Source: Cephalotrichum gorgonifer
Taxonomy: Eukaryota > Ascomycota > Sordariomycetes > Microascales > Microascaceae
Length of the DNA: 64,000 nucleotides
Assembly (NCBI GenBank): GCA_900312665.1
Contig: ONZQ02000013.1
Coordinates: forward strand, 186,001 to 250,000
Reading direction: 5' to 3'
A model generated the notes under the pieces. That model searched no databases. It was not told the DNA's origin and saw only the letters and a list, made by a program, of their open reading frames with translations. The position numbers and the translations under genes were made by a program. The first letter of the stretch is position 1. Every line of letters starts with the position of its first letter. Below are positions 34,259-46,007 of this stretch, piece by piece.

Positions 34259-35923
34259 ATGGATAAGTTCCTCTCGGCATCGATCAACGATGTCCGCCGC
34301 CTCTGCGAGTACGGCTTCTACGACTACATCATCGTCGGTAGCGGCATAGGCGGTGGAGTCCTCGCCCAGTCCCTCCTCGAGAACAGCGCGACCGCGAAGG
34401 TCCTGCTGATCGAGCGCGGGGGCCCCGTCTTCAGCTCCCACTGCCTCAACGGGCCCCGCCCCCACTGGAGCCACCGGATCCCCGCGGGGCCCTCCCAGGA
34501 CGTCGACATCGTCTACAACGCCCTCAAGTCGCCCGTCAGCACCGTCTCACAGCACTCGTACCCGTACGTTGGCGGCGAGGTCCACTGCCTGGGCGGCCGC
34601 GGAAACGTCTGGGGGCTGTACACGCCCAAGATCCACCCGGAGGACCTCGCGGCGTACTTTCCCGAGGAGGTGATCTCGTATCTGCAGGACCAGGGCGGCT
34701 ACGACAAGGCCTACCAGCTGCTCTCCAACGACCCCTACGCGTCCCTTGACCGGCCCTACCCGGAGAACAATGCGTCGATAAGCGCAAGTGTCGTTGACGG
34801 GATCGGAAGCCTCATGCAGAACTTGAACGAGGGGACGAAGGACTGGGGGTGCTCGTTCACCAACTGTCCGCTCGCGGCCGAATTCACCAGTTCACGGCCC
34901 GACAGGGCGCTCTACCAGTTCCCCATGGGAGCGTTTAGCCCCGTCAACTGGATCCTGGACCGTGTTTACAACAGGGACGAGCGCCTCACCGTCCTCCCGA
35001 ACACTAGGGTCCTCACTGTCAACCGCCAAAGCGACGACAAGTCTGCCATCACCAGCATCACCACAGTTGACGCGTCAGGGACTGAGCAGGATATCCCGGT
35101 CGGAAAGGCAGTCGTGATCCTCTCTGGAGGTACTCTCGGTAGCCCCTCGATCGCGCTACGCAGCGGTCTCGGGGAAGGATGCCAGCCGGCCTCCGAGTCG
35201 GGAAACCTCATCGGCAAGGGCCTCATGGACCACGACATCTGGGGCACGCGCTTCGAGGTCCTGCAGGGCCCGCACCTCGCCTCCCTCAACAGCCAGCCCC
35301 TCAAGATAAACAGCTGGGTGAAGCTAGGCGACGACCCAGTCCTGGTCAACATCGCCGTCAACGCAGATACCTTCATGGGCCGGACGCAGGCCAACAAGCT
35401 GCCGGCCGTTTACCTCTCCGAGGCTCTGGACGAGGTACCCGAGTCGGAGTTCAACGAGGCGCTGAAGAAGGGCTCGACTAAGAGTGTGGTGCAGATCGCC
35501 TACTCCCTCAGCGCGCCGCTCGACGACAGGAATAGGGTCCTCAACCTGCCCGGCCCGACTCCCACTATCCAGATCGAGACGATCAAGGACCACACCCAGC
35601 ATATCCCGCAGCTTCAGCGCCTCGCGCGGGCCATTGGCGCTGCCCTGGGTGGCAAGGACGGTGGCGACGAGCAGAAAGACCTGCCGCTTCCTTCGGTCGG
35701 GAAGGCCCCCTTCGGCGTGGTGGCGCACGAGGTCGGCACGATGCGCATGGGCAAGGATGGCAGCGGAGTGGTGGACGAGAATCTGAAGATCAATGGGCTG
35801 AAGAACCTCTATGTCTGTGACCTCTCGGTCTTCCCGGTCAGCCCTGGCGCGAACCCGTCCTTGACGCTCGCTGCCCTTGCACAGAGGCTCGCAGGTCATC
35901 TGCTCAGCTCATCTACGTCTTAG
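34259..35923 (+). CDS. GMC-family FAD-dependent oxidoreductase
   Basis: Single exon, 554 aa; the ATG at 34259 has an ideal context (CCGCCACCATGG). The FAD-binding Rossmann motif GSGIGG is at residues 27-32 after the beta strand YIIV, and the second dinucleotide segment LLIERGG follows at about 50. The C-terminal domain has the catalytic-site region HEVGTMRMG with the conserved His and the signature NLYVCDLSVFPVSPGANPSLT, whose Asn is the usual second active-site residue. No signal peptide, so a cytosolic enzyme. It belongs to the glucose-methanol-choline superfamily in the pyranose-oxidase-like branch suggested by the short length and by GGEVHCLGGRGNVWG. It oxidises an alcohol, sugar or sterol-like substrate that cannot be named from sequence. 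Confidence 0.88.
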   Translation: MDKFLSASINDVRRLCEYGFYDYIIVGSGIGGGVLAQSLLENSATAKVLLIERGGPVFSSHCLNGPRPHWSHRIPAGPSQDVDIVYNALKSPVSTVSQHSYPYVGGEVHCLGGRGNVWGLYTPKIHPEDLAAYFPEEVISYLQDQGGYDKAYQLLSNDPYASLDRPYPENNASISASVVDGIGSLMQNLNEGTKDWGCSFTNCPLAAEFTSSRPDRALYQFPMGAFSPVNWILDRVYNRDERLTVLPNTRVLTVNRQSDDKSAITSITTVDASGTEQDIPVGKAVVILSGGTLGSPSIALRSGLGEGCQPASESGNLIGKGLMDHDIWGTRFEVLQGPHLASLNSQPLKINSWVKLGDDPVLVNIAVNADTFMGRTQANKLPAVYLSEALDEVPESEFNEALKKGSTKSVVQIAYSLSAPLDDRNRVLNLPGPTPTIQIETIKDHTQHIPQLQRLARAIGAALGGKDGGDEQKDLPLPSVGKAPFGVVAHEVGTMRMGKDGSGVVDENLKINGLKNLYVCDLSVFPVSPGANPSLTLAALAQRLAGHLLSSSTS

Positions 35924-36148
35924 CCATAGAATAGGAATTTCAACAGCTGCGTCCCACGCGCGGCGAGATATCACAACATTTAAAGTGGCTAGATGGTGTT
36001 TCGCTCGGCTCGGCATAGACTTTATGCTCAATGAATCATGCCTACTTCTGTGGTGTAGTTTCGTAGTGCCGACTAACAGATACTGCTCCTCATCCAGTTA
36101 TATATCCAAAAATGCTGGCTATCAACCTACAATTATCCACCTATCCCA

Positions 36149-37036
36149 CTAGCCCTTGGCCACCATTTCCCTAATTATCTGCGCAACAGTATCGCGCTCG
36201 CTATCCAGAATCTCGGGTTCCAGATTGGCCGGTACATGAATAAACACCCCCTTGATATCCCGTCCCGCCTCCCCTAACCTCCGCGCGGTATGCATCGAGT
36301 TGAAGTAGATAAACTCGCACAGATACAGGCCCGCATCATTAGACGTGGAAACCTCCCACTTACTACCAGCCGAGGCCCACGGTCAGTAAACTCGAGCAAA
36401 ATGGTGAATAAAATCGCCAGTATGAAGCGAAGAAAAGATGGAAGAGAAAGAGTGTCGGCAGCCTGCTTACCCACCCGACGCCATCTTCACCGCGATACCC
36501 TCCACATCCACCGCCGACTGGATCTGCTCCGGCGCAGACCTCCAGACGTCATCCCACCCATCAGCATCGCCGCACCACCTCCGCCCGTCCACGTCCAGCC
36601 CCTCATACGGGCCCTTCCTCGCACGTGTCTCCAGCTGGCAGCACGTAGCGAGATGGCTCACGCCGACGTGAACGAAGTATCGCACATTCGGGTACGTCTC
36701 GTATAGCTCGGGTATGGCCCTGAAGACGTGCTGGTAGGCGACTTTGACGGGGTCCGAGGGCCTGCGGAGGATGATTTCGGGCGCGCCCGGCTCGCTGTCT
36801 AGGGGGTCGATCCGGTTGGGGAGACGGGATACAATCTCGTAGGAGGGATTGACGCCGTACTTCCTGAACGGCTATTGGGTTGTTTTTATTCACATGTGAG
36901 CTGGCGAGATACGTCTGAGAGGGCCAAAAGGGGAGGGGATGATCCTCACGCCAAAGCCGGTGACCAGAACTTCTACGGCTGGCCTCTCAGGCTCCTGTTC
37001 GGCATTAGGTGGAGTGTGGGTTGTAGGTACAATCAT
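36149..37036 (-). CDS. Pyroglutamyl-peptidase I (peptidase family C15)
   Basis: Exons 36950-37036, 36471-36871 and 36149-36362 (introns 78 and 108 bp) give 233 aa, the usual C15 size of about 215-240. The N-terminal strand VEVLVTGFG is followed across the intron by PFRKYGVNPS, the family signature. The catalytic triad is present: Glu110 in the QLETRA segment, Cys178 in SNDAGLYLCEFIYF and His205 in KGVFIHVP. The enzyme removes N-terminal pyroglutamate from peptides in the cytosol. The start is the only in-frame ATG before the signature (37036). It is convergent with the GMC gene, 225 bp apart. Confidence 0.9.
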
Positions 37037-38661
37037 CGTAGCGTATTTTTGCGTGTTGTCGAGATAGGTACTCAAGTACTCGTAATGGATGAATAATATA
37101 CACAGCTCGCTCTTAGTAAGTGGTGTTCGGAGTTGGCACACTCTGCGTTACGCGACAACTTGTCTGGTCAGGTTAGACAGAGGAGCACGGTGTGTGTGTG
37201 TACAGGCGAGTGTAGTTTGCAGTGCGTCGGCCTTATCTTTGGCAACCCCGCTCGATTGTCCTCCGTCGCCAACCGAGCGGAAGCGAGGGAGGGTGAGAGA
37301 GCGGTGTTCGCCGGGGTGGATGATGTAAACCTGGCGTCCGCGCTATTACTTGGCTGCCCGCCCACTTTTGGTTAGCAAGGAATGCGAGTAAAGGGAAGCA
37401 GAAACTTAATTTCGCTGCTAGCGGTGCTTGCATCCGGCCAAGCCAAGCAAGGGAGGCTCGGACTTTTCCTGTTTTCTCCTAGTGTAAGGAAACAACATAC
37501 CATAACAATGTCCATATTGCGCGTACTAACTAGGCATTTCCCTCCCCGTCGCTGGAAGAATCTAGTCCAATACCCTATGCGTAACATGTAGTTCCTGAAA
37601 GTGCGACAATGTTTTGCTCGGCAGGTAGCGTGTGGATTCTTGCGCTGAGTGGAAATTCATGGGCAATTGAATTACAGTTGTGGTGTTTACTGAGCTCAGA
37701 ATATAGGATACTACAGTTGTAGAGACTCATGTGTATGAGAGTGGTACAAGTACAGTTGCAACGCCCAATAGGGATTAGGAAGTACCACAGCCGCTCATGA
37801 AAACCTTACTTCTTGTTCACAAACACCACCGGTGACTAGGACCTGAGACCTGCGAATATATAGAGGCATTAGGACAGGGGCGTTGATAGAGGGGCATTTT
37901 TTTTTATTGAGTGACGTCGCCCTCGAAAATTCTATCTGGTACTGGTTCATAAGGTAGACAACTCACTTCGTTGAATAATAGGGCTAGACTTCTATGAGTT
38001 CACCCTCGGACCGTTGTAAGGGTTGTGCGAATAGAGCGACCTAGGCTTCCCCACCAACAAGCAAGTTGTAGACATGGTTTCTCTAGCTACCTTGCTAAAG
38101 TCATCGTAGTACATCGCTCTCTTCCACCTAGTTTTACCAGCACCTCCATAGTCGGAACAGCCCAGGACTTGTTAGGAATGCCTGGAACACAAGTCAAGGG
38201 CACATGAGGGTATACGTATGAATTAGCATTCTGCTGGATCTGACTATGGTCCTATCTGTACTGAACTCAGTTGCCTTTAAACCCCAGCTTTATATCAGAG
38301 CTCGCTGCAACGTCCGCTGCCGGCAACGACAGATCATAATTACGAATAAAACTACCCTCCCCCACGCCCCTTTTCACCCTCCTATGCCCCCCAACTTTGA
38401 CCCCGGTGTTCTTCAACCTCGTGTACATAAAAGTATTGTGTGCGAGTCCGAATCCCGCCAAGATGCGTGCGCACTATAATGGCGAGTCCCCTTCTAGGTG
38501 CATGGTTGAGCATGCCGCTTCGAGGACCTAAGACCTCGCTTGAGACTGCATGGTTGAACATGCCTCACACACGTAATAAAATAACCCCCCGCCCTCCCAA
38601 ACAAACGAAAGACGGTGACGAATAAATTGAGTTCTTGGTCGAGATGGTGCGTGGGCTAATT
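37037..38661. other. Intergenic, no gene recognised
   Basis: 1.6 kb upstream of the peptidase and downstream of the CCCH gene; no coding signal. An AGTACTCGTA motif lies close to the peptidase start at about 37075. Confidence 0.45.
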
Positions 38662-40556
38662 CTATTTGGCTGGGACAGCAACTCGGGTGCCGTCTTCGAA
38701 GATGCGGGTAGCAGGCCGCTAGAGAGCCTCACAGTTAGCTTCAAGCTGAGATACGAGAGATCGGAACAAAAAGCCCATAAGCCACAACCCCGATGAAAAA
38801 CCGCCCACACCCCAGGCGACGAAGGGTATCCATGGCAGGAAGAGGGAGTACTTACCAGGTCTACATAGTGCGTATCGTAGTATCGGCAGGAATCAACTGT
38901 GCACTTATTGCCCATTCTACAGTGGTGGCCGAAGGGGCAGTCGACCTTGTCGCAGTAGCTTCCGTTCGTACACTTCAGCGAGCGGCACTTGTACCGGAGG
39001 ACTGCGAGCTCCGCGGCCGGGAGCTTCTCGCCGTGCTCGTAGTTGCAATATTCTTCCCCGTTCGGACAGTCGTCCAGGAGATGGTACTTATTGCAGTAGT
39101 TATGGCCGAGCTTCCTAACTCGATCCATATACCGCTTCTCCGCCGCCAGGTCGAGGCGGGGGAGTTCGGGGTCGAGGCGCTCGTCGTAGCAGTTAACGAG
39201 GTAGGACTTTCGGACCACCGGCTTCTTGTTGCCGAGCGAGATCGTCATGACATTCGGGGCCGAGGGCCCGACTTTGGCGTAGGACCCGGGAACGGCTGTT
39301 ACAGGGGCTGGTAGCGGCGTGCCCGAGCCGTTGCGCGGGGAGGCGACTGTGGTGGGCGGGGAGGGTGGCTGCGGCGCCTGCGCCGGGGCCACTAAGTTCG
39401 TGGTGCGGAAGATATCGTCGTACTTTTCGATGGCAAATCCGAGTTGGCGGAATCCGGGCTCCGGGGCGGTCCCGCTAATTAAGGAGAAGCGCGAGGCGAA
39501 GGACTCATTCCGCTTGTACTCGCTGAGGACGGGGAGGTAACCATTATCATGGCACGGGCCGAAGAATACATGCTTGCATTGTCCGATGCGGATCATAAAC
39601 CGCAGGTTCTCGCGTATCTTGTGGTCCGCCTGCTCCTTGCCGTAACCGACGTCGATGAAGCTGAAAAGTGGCTGCGAGCTCGCAAAGGAACGGCCAAAGG
39701 CATAAAGGTCCCCGATGCTCTTGATGAGACCGCAGGCCTGTAATGTCTTAGAGAGACCCTCCACGTTAAGGATAACATGGACGACTATTGACCATTCCTG
39801 GGTGTTGGAGTCGGGATAGATGGCGGCGATATGCCTCCGCAGCCTGGCCTGGAGCTCCTGGGCGGCCTCAGCACCGCCTTCGGCACCGGCCTTTAGGAAC
39901 TTGTCCTGGAATATGGCTCCATCACCGTCGATAGCAACGAATACAAACGGATTAGATTCCTGTTTCACAGCATTACGTCAGCGGCGGCGAAAGCTTAAGG
40001 CACATCATGAAGTGTCAAAGAAGTTCGGAGAAACGTCAAGTCAAATAAGCGTAGAAAGGCGGAGCGGAGGCGCCTCGCGGGGAAACCAATGAATAGTTGA
40101 GCATCAAATGTGGAAGCCACGAGAAAATGAAAAGGGTGGGTTTCGCCTTGACGCGTCCTAGAGACGTCGCCGAGCTCTTCCGCCCACCCCACTGCGTACC
40201 AGGCATGAGACTATTCCAACCACCACGGAATTTATGAGACAAGGCAGCGAAGATAGTCAAGGTAGCCGCAACCATGGACGGTAGAGCTTGTACCGTCGGG
40301 GAAAAGAAATCGCGGCCTGTGTACTTACTCTAGCATGGCGGGCCTCTATAGCCTCCTTCCTGGCCTCCTGTTCCTTCTGTCTCCACATACGGCGCGATTC
40401 CACCTCGTTCTCGTAGTCGTCGCATTTCTGCTGATGCTGGATGAGTAATGCGTCGTACTTGTGCAAGAGATCGCCTATCATATCCATACGTTCCCTATCG
40501 GCAAGACGGAAGGAGTCCAGCTTAGATGAATAAAAGTTGACGGTTGACTGATCCAT
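38662..40556 (-). CDS. CCCH-type tandem zinc-finger protein
   Basis: Exons 40329-40556, 38856-39959 and 38662-38718 encode 462 aa. Introns are 369 bp (long for this organism) and 137 bp with correct phases. Residues 1-76 are charged and helical, probably a coiled coil. Residues 77-250 form an alpha/beta domain starting NPFVFVAIDGDGAIF, usual in this fungal family and suggestive of a NYN/PIN-like fold. After a Pro-rich linker come zinc fingers: C-x8-C-x6-C-x3-H (NYCNKYH..YCNYEH), then C-x5-C-x4-C-x3-H (KCTNGSYC..CPFGHH), then a third cysteine cluster ending CRYYDTH. The tail after the last intron reads TRIFEDGTRVAVPAK. Likely an RNA- or DNA-binding protein of the nucleus or cytosol. The acidic residues of FVAIDGDG would suit a metal-dependent nuclease, but I have not verified this. 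Confidence 0.82.
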
Positions 40557-41730
40557 GGTTGCAGCGGTAGTGGACTACTGAGCCGGAGCGCTGCTGATTT
40601 TGCCTAAGTGAGAATTTTGCATGGGCTGAAAGACAAGACACCTGACGACTTCTTTTTCTTTTTATCACGGCCGAATTGGGCGAGCTCGAATATCACAAGT
40701 CAGACGACTTGTAAAGAAAATAGTCTTTCTCTTCGTTAGATTAATGAAGGAGATAAAAGTTCAAGTTTCGCTGTGGAATGATATTCGTGTCCGTGTGGTG
40801 CACGACGGAAGAATTTCAGCCCGTTTGCTGGAGCAAGCAAGGGAACATACCTTTTTTGGGGTGATGGATTTCTGCCTAAGAATGCAGGCAGCGGAGCACA
40901 AGATCGACAGGGTGCCCTCTGGACGATCTGGTTGGACGGGGGTGGATTCTGCACGCTAGCTGATGTGTCAAGTTCAGGGATTCAGGGCTGACGATGGGGT
41001 CGCAGCGCCGCCAGTCCTGTCTCAGGTTCGGCGTCGGTTCGAGCAACCGCTACCGGCCAGCTGGCTGGGCCGCCCTTGATTAGTTACCGCGAGCTTTTTG
41101 CGTCGTCTTTTTCTGTTCGTTCCGTTGCCCAAGAAAGTAAAGAGAGGGAGACCTGTTTCCGTCAAAAAAATTGGAGGGTTTTCGTTGGGGCAAATTGATT
41201 TTCGATGGGCGAAAAAAAGCTTGTAGGAATTTAGAGATTGTACTCCAGTTGGCCAAGAAAAGATTCGGGAGTACAAGGCCTCAGTTACTGGTCATACAGG
41301 AAAAGGAAGGAGCGTCCGCTAAGAGAATTGAAGGGAGAAGAAACTGGGAATGGGCTCGAGCTAGCCACCCACAACGCCCGTCGCGCCTTCCTTATCCCTT
41401 GATTGAATTACGAGTTTACGAGTACGGTACGCGTGGTGACTTGATGCAGCGCGACCCGAGATTCCCACAAATTCACCTCACCTCACCAAATCCATGTACT
41501 CGTAGTCGCGAGACTGCCCCTCGCTTGATGACGCATGAGTACGAACCCGCCCGCAGCAAACACCCAGCCAGTGACAAGGAGCCAGTGTCCATCCTTCTAT
41601 GTACTTGTCCAGCAAACCGTCGCTGAGCCTATCGGATGATGTGGCTATGCTTACTTTTTGCACCTGTCGCATTCCATACAAGTGTTGTACTTTTTGTGAC
41701 ACAAAGCAAATCGTTGAAGAGGGGTTTCTG

Positions 41731-41787
41731 CAAGTACTTGAAGAAAGCAAAGTCAAGTACTTGTAGAGAGTAAAGTTAAGTACTTTA
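41731..41787 (+). repeat. 23-bp tandem repeat built on AAGTACTTG
   Basis: Copies start at 41731 and 41754 (CAAGTACTTG plus a purine-rich tail ending AAAGT), with a partial third copy (TAAGTACTTT) at 41777. Confidence 0.75.
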
Positions 41788-42340
41788 GTTCGCTGCACTA
41801 CGATCAACTTCCTACTGGTATTGGCGCCAAGCTGATTGACCTGTGTGTGCACAAGGTAATAGGTGGGATAAAAATAGGAATCCTTTTGTTTCTGAATTTA
41901 TTACCTCTGGTCTAGCTGGCCCCTAGCACTGCTAGAAAATATGCAATAACCTGGTAGCATCTTGTAGATCCTCTGGACAAGAGGGGAAAAGCAAGTTGGA
42001 GGATCGACGCCAAGACTCACGATCCAACATGCCACGATTACGAGTACTTGTATATACCCACAGCAAACACTCAAAAAGGCCGCCAATAATCATATCCCGA
42101 GAACGGGACGATCCTGAATCACTGCGCTGCCCCATCTGGGCCCGCGGGTTTAGGTGCCTGCCGGCCCTTTTAGCCATCGAGTCCCTGGAAATACGGGGCC
42201 CCAGGTTGAAACACTATAATTTATATTGATAGTGCCACACTGCGCTCCTCGCTTCATATTCACGCATGGTCCGAAATTTGCTCGCGGCAGACTTCATAGA
42301 AGTTGCAAAGAAATGGCGCGAGGCCCCGCACCAGGGGTTC

Positions 42341-42348
42341 TATATAAA
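42341..42348 (+). promoter_or_regulatory. TATA box of LPMO gene
   Basis: TATATAAA, 101 bp upstream of the ATG at 42442. Confidence 0.6.
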
Positions 42349-42441
42349 GCCGCTGGAGGTGCCGCATCTCGTGTGCTATCTGTCTTCATTACTTCGCTGG
42401 TGACGTGGAAAGTACACACAACCTGAGCCGTCTTCGAAGCC

Positions 42442-43311
42442 ATGAAGCCCCGACGCTTAATCCTACCTGCGGCGCTCTCGCTCGGCGTTGCCCGCGGACA
42501 CAGCTACATCAACAGCTTCGTGGTAGACGGCGTGCTCTACGGCGGCTTCATCCCCGAGAACCACAACCAGGGCCCGGTCTCGAACAACCCCGACGTCCTT
42601 GCCGCCTGGAGCACCGAGGTGCTGGATGACGGGTGGGTCGGGGAGCTAGACTACGCCAGCCCGGACATCGTCTGCAACCTGAATGCCCTCAACCCCAACG
42701 GGAATGTCGCCGTCGAGGCTGGAGATTCGGTCATGTTCCTGTGGAACGGGTGGCCTGAGTCCCACCACGGGCCGATCCTGACATACATGGCGTACTGCGG
42801 TGAGGAGGCGGACTCTTGCCTTAGGGCCAACAAGGCGGAGCTGGAATTCTTCGGAATCGACGCCGTGGGGCTCATCGATCCCACTACGTCGCTCCACGAC
42901 GCCTACACCGCCTTCGGAATATGGGCCACCGACATCCTCATCCACACGAACCACACATACACCGTACAAATCCCCCCGACCCTCTCGCCAGGGAACTACG
43001 TTGTCCGCCACGAGATCATTGCACTGCACTACGCCCTGAAGCCCGACCTCGGCCCGCAGCACTACCCCCAGTGTATCAACCTCGTGATCACTGGCAGCGG
43101 GACTGAAAAGCCGGAGGGCCACCTCGGGACAGAGCTGTACCGGCTGCCGGATGATGAGGCGGGGCTGAAGTATGACATATCGCAGGACCCGCTTCCGCCG
43201 TATACCATGCCCGGCCCCGGGTTGATTGCGGGGGCGGTACCTAGTGCGGTACAGGACCAGGCTCATGTAACAGCAAGTGGGGAAGCAACGCCGGCTGAGG
43301 CGACTTCATAG
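42442..43311 (+). CDS. AA9 lytic polysaccharide monooxygenase
   Basis: Single exon, 289 aa. Signal peptide residues 1-19, with cleavage leaving His20 as the first residue of the mature enzyme (HSYINSFVVDG), as the copper histidine brace requires. The second copper histidine is in WPESHHGP (His108, with His109 next to it). The axial tyrosine is Tyr208 in HYPQCINLVITG. The enzyme oxidatively cleaves beta-1,4-glucans such as cellulose outside the cell. There is no CBM1; instead a 60-residue Pro/Thr/Ala-containing tail ends the protein. Family AA9 is certain from the motif set. Chitin-active families also start with His but lack this arrangement. Confidence 0.92.
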   Translation: MKPRRLILPAALSLGVARGHSYINSFVVDGVLYGGFIPENHNQGPVSNNPDVLAAWSTEVLDDGWVGELDYASPDIVCNLNALNPNGNVAVEAGDSVMFLWNGWPESHHGPILTYMAYCGEEADSCLRANKAELEFFGIDAVGLIDPTTSLHDAYTAFGIWATDILIHTNHTYTVQIPPTLSPGNYVVRHEIIALHYALKPDLGPQHYPQCINLVITGSGTEKPEGHLGTELYRLPDDEAGLKYDISQDPLPPYTMPGPGLIAGAVPSAVQDQAHVTASGEATPAEATS

Positions 43312-43808
43312 GCACAAGGGATGGAGGTCCCAAGGCTGGCTGGGAAGGGTTCACGGGGGAATTCCATTCTAGTATATATTTCTTGCATGGTTCCGCACTT
43401 TGTAAATCATAGCGAGCACTGATATGGTTGAAGTTTGTTCGATCGAGTTCAATCTCGTCTCAATGTCAGCAATAGCTGGTTGCAAGTTGATATCTGGGAG
43501 CACATATCCTTGAGCATATTGCATGGGATGTATGGTACTTCGAGCGGCGCCTATGTCATGTAACACCTAACCCCTTATCGCAACCACCGCAAATCATATA
43601 ATTGGGCTCTTAAGGTAGACTAGAGTATATTAAGCCGGAGACAAACAAACTGGAAACAGTGCCCCTATAAATAATCAATACAACGCCCACACCAACCACA
43701 GCCCTTGTCGCTGAAGGAATGGTTATCGCCAGCATCAGAATACAAAGATTCTCCGAAGGAATGGGCCTAACCGCTCTGAGCCACCTTGTTGCATCCTTCG
43801 CCCCCCTC
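43312..43808. other. Intergenic between convergent genes
   Basis: About 500 bp between the convergent LPMO and C2H2 genes; nothing recognised. Confidence 0.5.
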
Positions 43809-44559
43809 TCAAAGCCGCGTCCGTAGGTAGTGTAAGAACTTCCCCAATGGTTTACCTCTGGCTAAGTCCTCGTCGCAAGCCTCGCTCTCCGCATGCTGTA
43901 GAAGGGCACTCATTTGTTGGAAACGCGAGTCACAAGTAGAACATTCAAAGTCAAACTCTGGATCGTCTTCGCAGATGTACCGTTCGGCCTGGTAGCACTC
44001 AAAGGCTATATTGTTAATCCAGTCGACATCCACGCCAGACTTGCAGCATCCAGTCTCGAGGTGGAGCACCCATGCTGAGCTGGAGATGAACATTTTAGGG
44101 CACCCCGGGCACCCTGTAGTCTTCTTGGCGTGAGTTTTTAGATGCTAGAAAGAGATTAGCCGACCATTATAAGTGGTAGAGTCGGGTAGAGTTTACATTT
44201 GTTAGATTTGAGGCAGAGCCGAAGCACTTTCCACAAGTCTCGCACAGATTGTGCTCATCGATATCGTGCTGAACGAGCTGATCTCGAGTGTTGAACGAGC
44301 GTTCGCAAGGAGTGCAATAGTTGTGTTTCGCCTCAACATGCTCGTCTAATTCTTCCACAGAAAGGAAGTCGGGCTTGTGAGAGCATATTCTGCAGATGTG
44401 ATGCGCCGGGGAGTCGTCGATATGCTGACGCTTGGCCACCTTCGATGGGAAGTCTCGCTGGCATCGTCCACAGTATAAGCCAGGGTGCTTACTCTGAAGG
44501 TGTTTCTGTAACCCTCCCCAATTTGCCAAACGTCGGTCGCAAAGTGGGCAATCGCTCAT
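43809..44559 (-). CDS. Multi-finger C2H2 zinc-finger protein
   Basis: Exons 44197-44559 and 43809-44144 (52-bp intron, TTTCTAG acceptor) give 232 aa. At least six C-x2-C..H-type fingers run end to end from residue 4 (CPLCDRRLANWGGLQKHLQSKH) through CGRCQRDF, CRICSHKP, CTPCERSF, CETCGKCF and CPGCPKMF to a final CSTCDSRF. The intron falls inside finger CETCGKCF and is required to complete its histidines (HLKTH). Close spacing without long linkers is typical of fungal C2H2 arrays annotated as nucleic-acid-binding regulators. The middle region (150-190) is acidic. Target unknown. Confidence 0.82.
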
Positions 44560-45319
44560 TTCGAAATCCCGCCAGACGCTTTAGGCTAGAGACTGGACAC
44601 TTTCTAAACCAGAGTTGACTGGACGGACAGACCGTGGAAGCTGAGAGAGCTCACGCGAGTGATGATCGTGAGTTATTGCACAGCCACTCATCCATAAAAA
44701 GAGAGGGGGGGTTGCATACGTCTCAAAGGTGACTTTACGCGAAGGCTTAGAAAAGTCGGATGTCTGGTATGGCGATGAAAAAAGGTGGACTTCATTCGCT
44801 ACTAGCAAGTCTGCCTGAGAAGTGGGCTATAAGGACAAGGACAGTATGAAGGCGGATCGAGCCAGTTATCAGGTCCTCGAGTATAAGCAGGGGAAAAGTT
44901 GGGCAGAGATACAACAAGCAGAAGGCTCGGGTTGGGCAAAAGGACAAACCGAAGATTACCTACGAATTGTTGGTCCGCCGGGGTGGCGTCCGTCCCTTAA
45001 TCTAGCACACTGGCTCAGATTCCAGCCCAGAAAAATGACTCAATACTTCCAGGCTGGCCACCGGGCAGCAGTCAATCAGGCAAGATTAGTGAAGCGTGTG
45101 ATTCGTATTGACCTGTCGTGGAACATGAGAGCGATGGTTATAGGGTGATGGCTGCTCATTACCTGCAAGTCCCCGCACGCGGTCTCGGAGGGTGGCTTCG
45201 TCCGGTGAGTTGGGCAAGGAAGCTCCCAGGCGTGACTCAATCTGAGTTGTCATAGTTTATACGTCCAGAAGGTTCCGTACGACCAGAAGATTATACCGCG
45301 TTCGTTGTCCTCTCGTGCC
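44560..45319. other. Intergenic between divergent genes
   Basis: A 108-codon plus-strand frame (44822-45148) begins at GTG, with an ATG at 44846, and is compositionally protein-like but too weak to call. No repeat or RNA gene seen. Confidence 0.4.
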
Positions 45320-46007
45320 ATGTCTCGTCGCAGACCTAAAAAGTCGAGCGACACTCCATTACCTTGGTCCAAGCCTGTTCCGTTACCCCAACCGGTGGCA
45401 TTTTTTTTTAGAACAAAGAAACCAGTTCTTTCACACGAGTTCAAAGTCAAGATCATGAGTTACTCTAAGGATCAAATGATCGAGTCTATGCAAGAAGAGC
45501 GCGAGGACGAGGACTTGGAACTAGCCCTAGACGACATTGAAGCTGTTGACGAGCCTTTTGAGTGGTATGTTGGAAGCGCCCTACAATGTCCGTTCGCGAC
45601 CACTAATCAGACCTTTTTTCCAGCCCTGACAAAAGCTGCGGCAGCAAAGTCAGCCGCAAATCGTGCTTCGCTCGCTCTTGCTTCGATTGGTGTCTTACAC
45701 ATAGCCACCCCTCTGTGGAGAGCACAGACGGCACGACTCTCGCACAAGTGTGGTCCATTAAGAAGGATGATAAAGGGCAATGGGTTTCTTACACTGATGT
45801 TGAGCGTCGACGAGTTTGCGGACATCAAAGTGCAAGGACGTCTCCAGGCGATTGCAACATCATCAGGTCCCCTTTCGTTGGGATGACCATGGCGGGGTGG
45901 TGCTCACACCAGAAAACCAGCTGTGTCAGTCGAGGAGGAGCGACGAATGTCGGAAGTGTTGGCACACGATTCACCTTAGAGAGGCAGGTATCAGGAACGG
46001 GCCATAG
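45320..46007 (+). CDS. Hypothetical cysteine-rich protein (3' end uncertain)
   Basis: ATG at 45320. Exon 1 (45320-45564) encodes a basic, Pro-rich N-terminus followed by an acidic helix (SYSKDQMIESMQEEREDEDL). A well-formed 59-bp intron (45565-45623: GTATGT donor, TTTTTTCCAG acceptor) leads to a cysteine cluster (CPDKSCGSKVSRKSCFARSC). Two 3' models exist. With a second 53-bp intron (45814-45866, weaker GTTTGC donor) the protein ends in a C-x5-DECRKCWH-type segment at 46007 (191 aa). Without it the frame runs to 46017 (212 aa) with a less protein-like tail. The cysteine pattern suggests zinc binding. I do not recognise the family. Confidence 0.4.

Larger units (their letters stand above)
40557..42441. 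other. Intergenic with AGTACTTG motifs
   Basis: 1.9 kb between divergent genes. Carries at least five AGTACTTGTA/TACTCGTA-type motifs between 41.4 and 42.05 kb, a short tandem repeat at 41731-41787 and the LPMO TATA box. No gene recognised. Confidence 0.45.

Noticed and set aside
41171..41626. 151-codon plus-strand frame
   Set aside because: Contains the dispersed TACTCGTA-type intergenic motifs and shows no coding bias.
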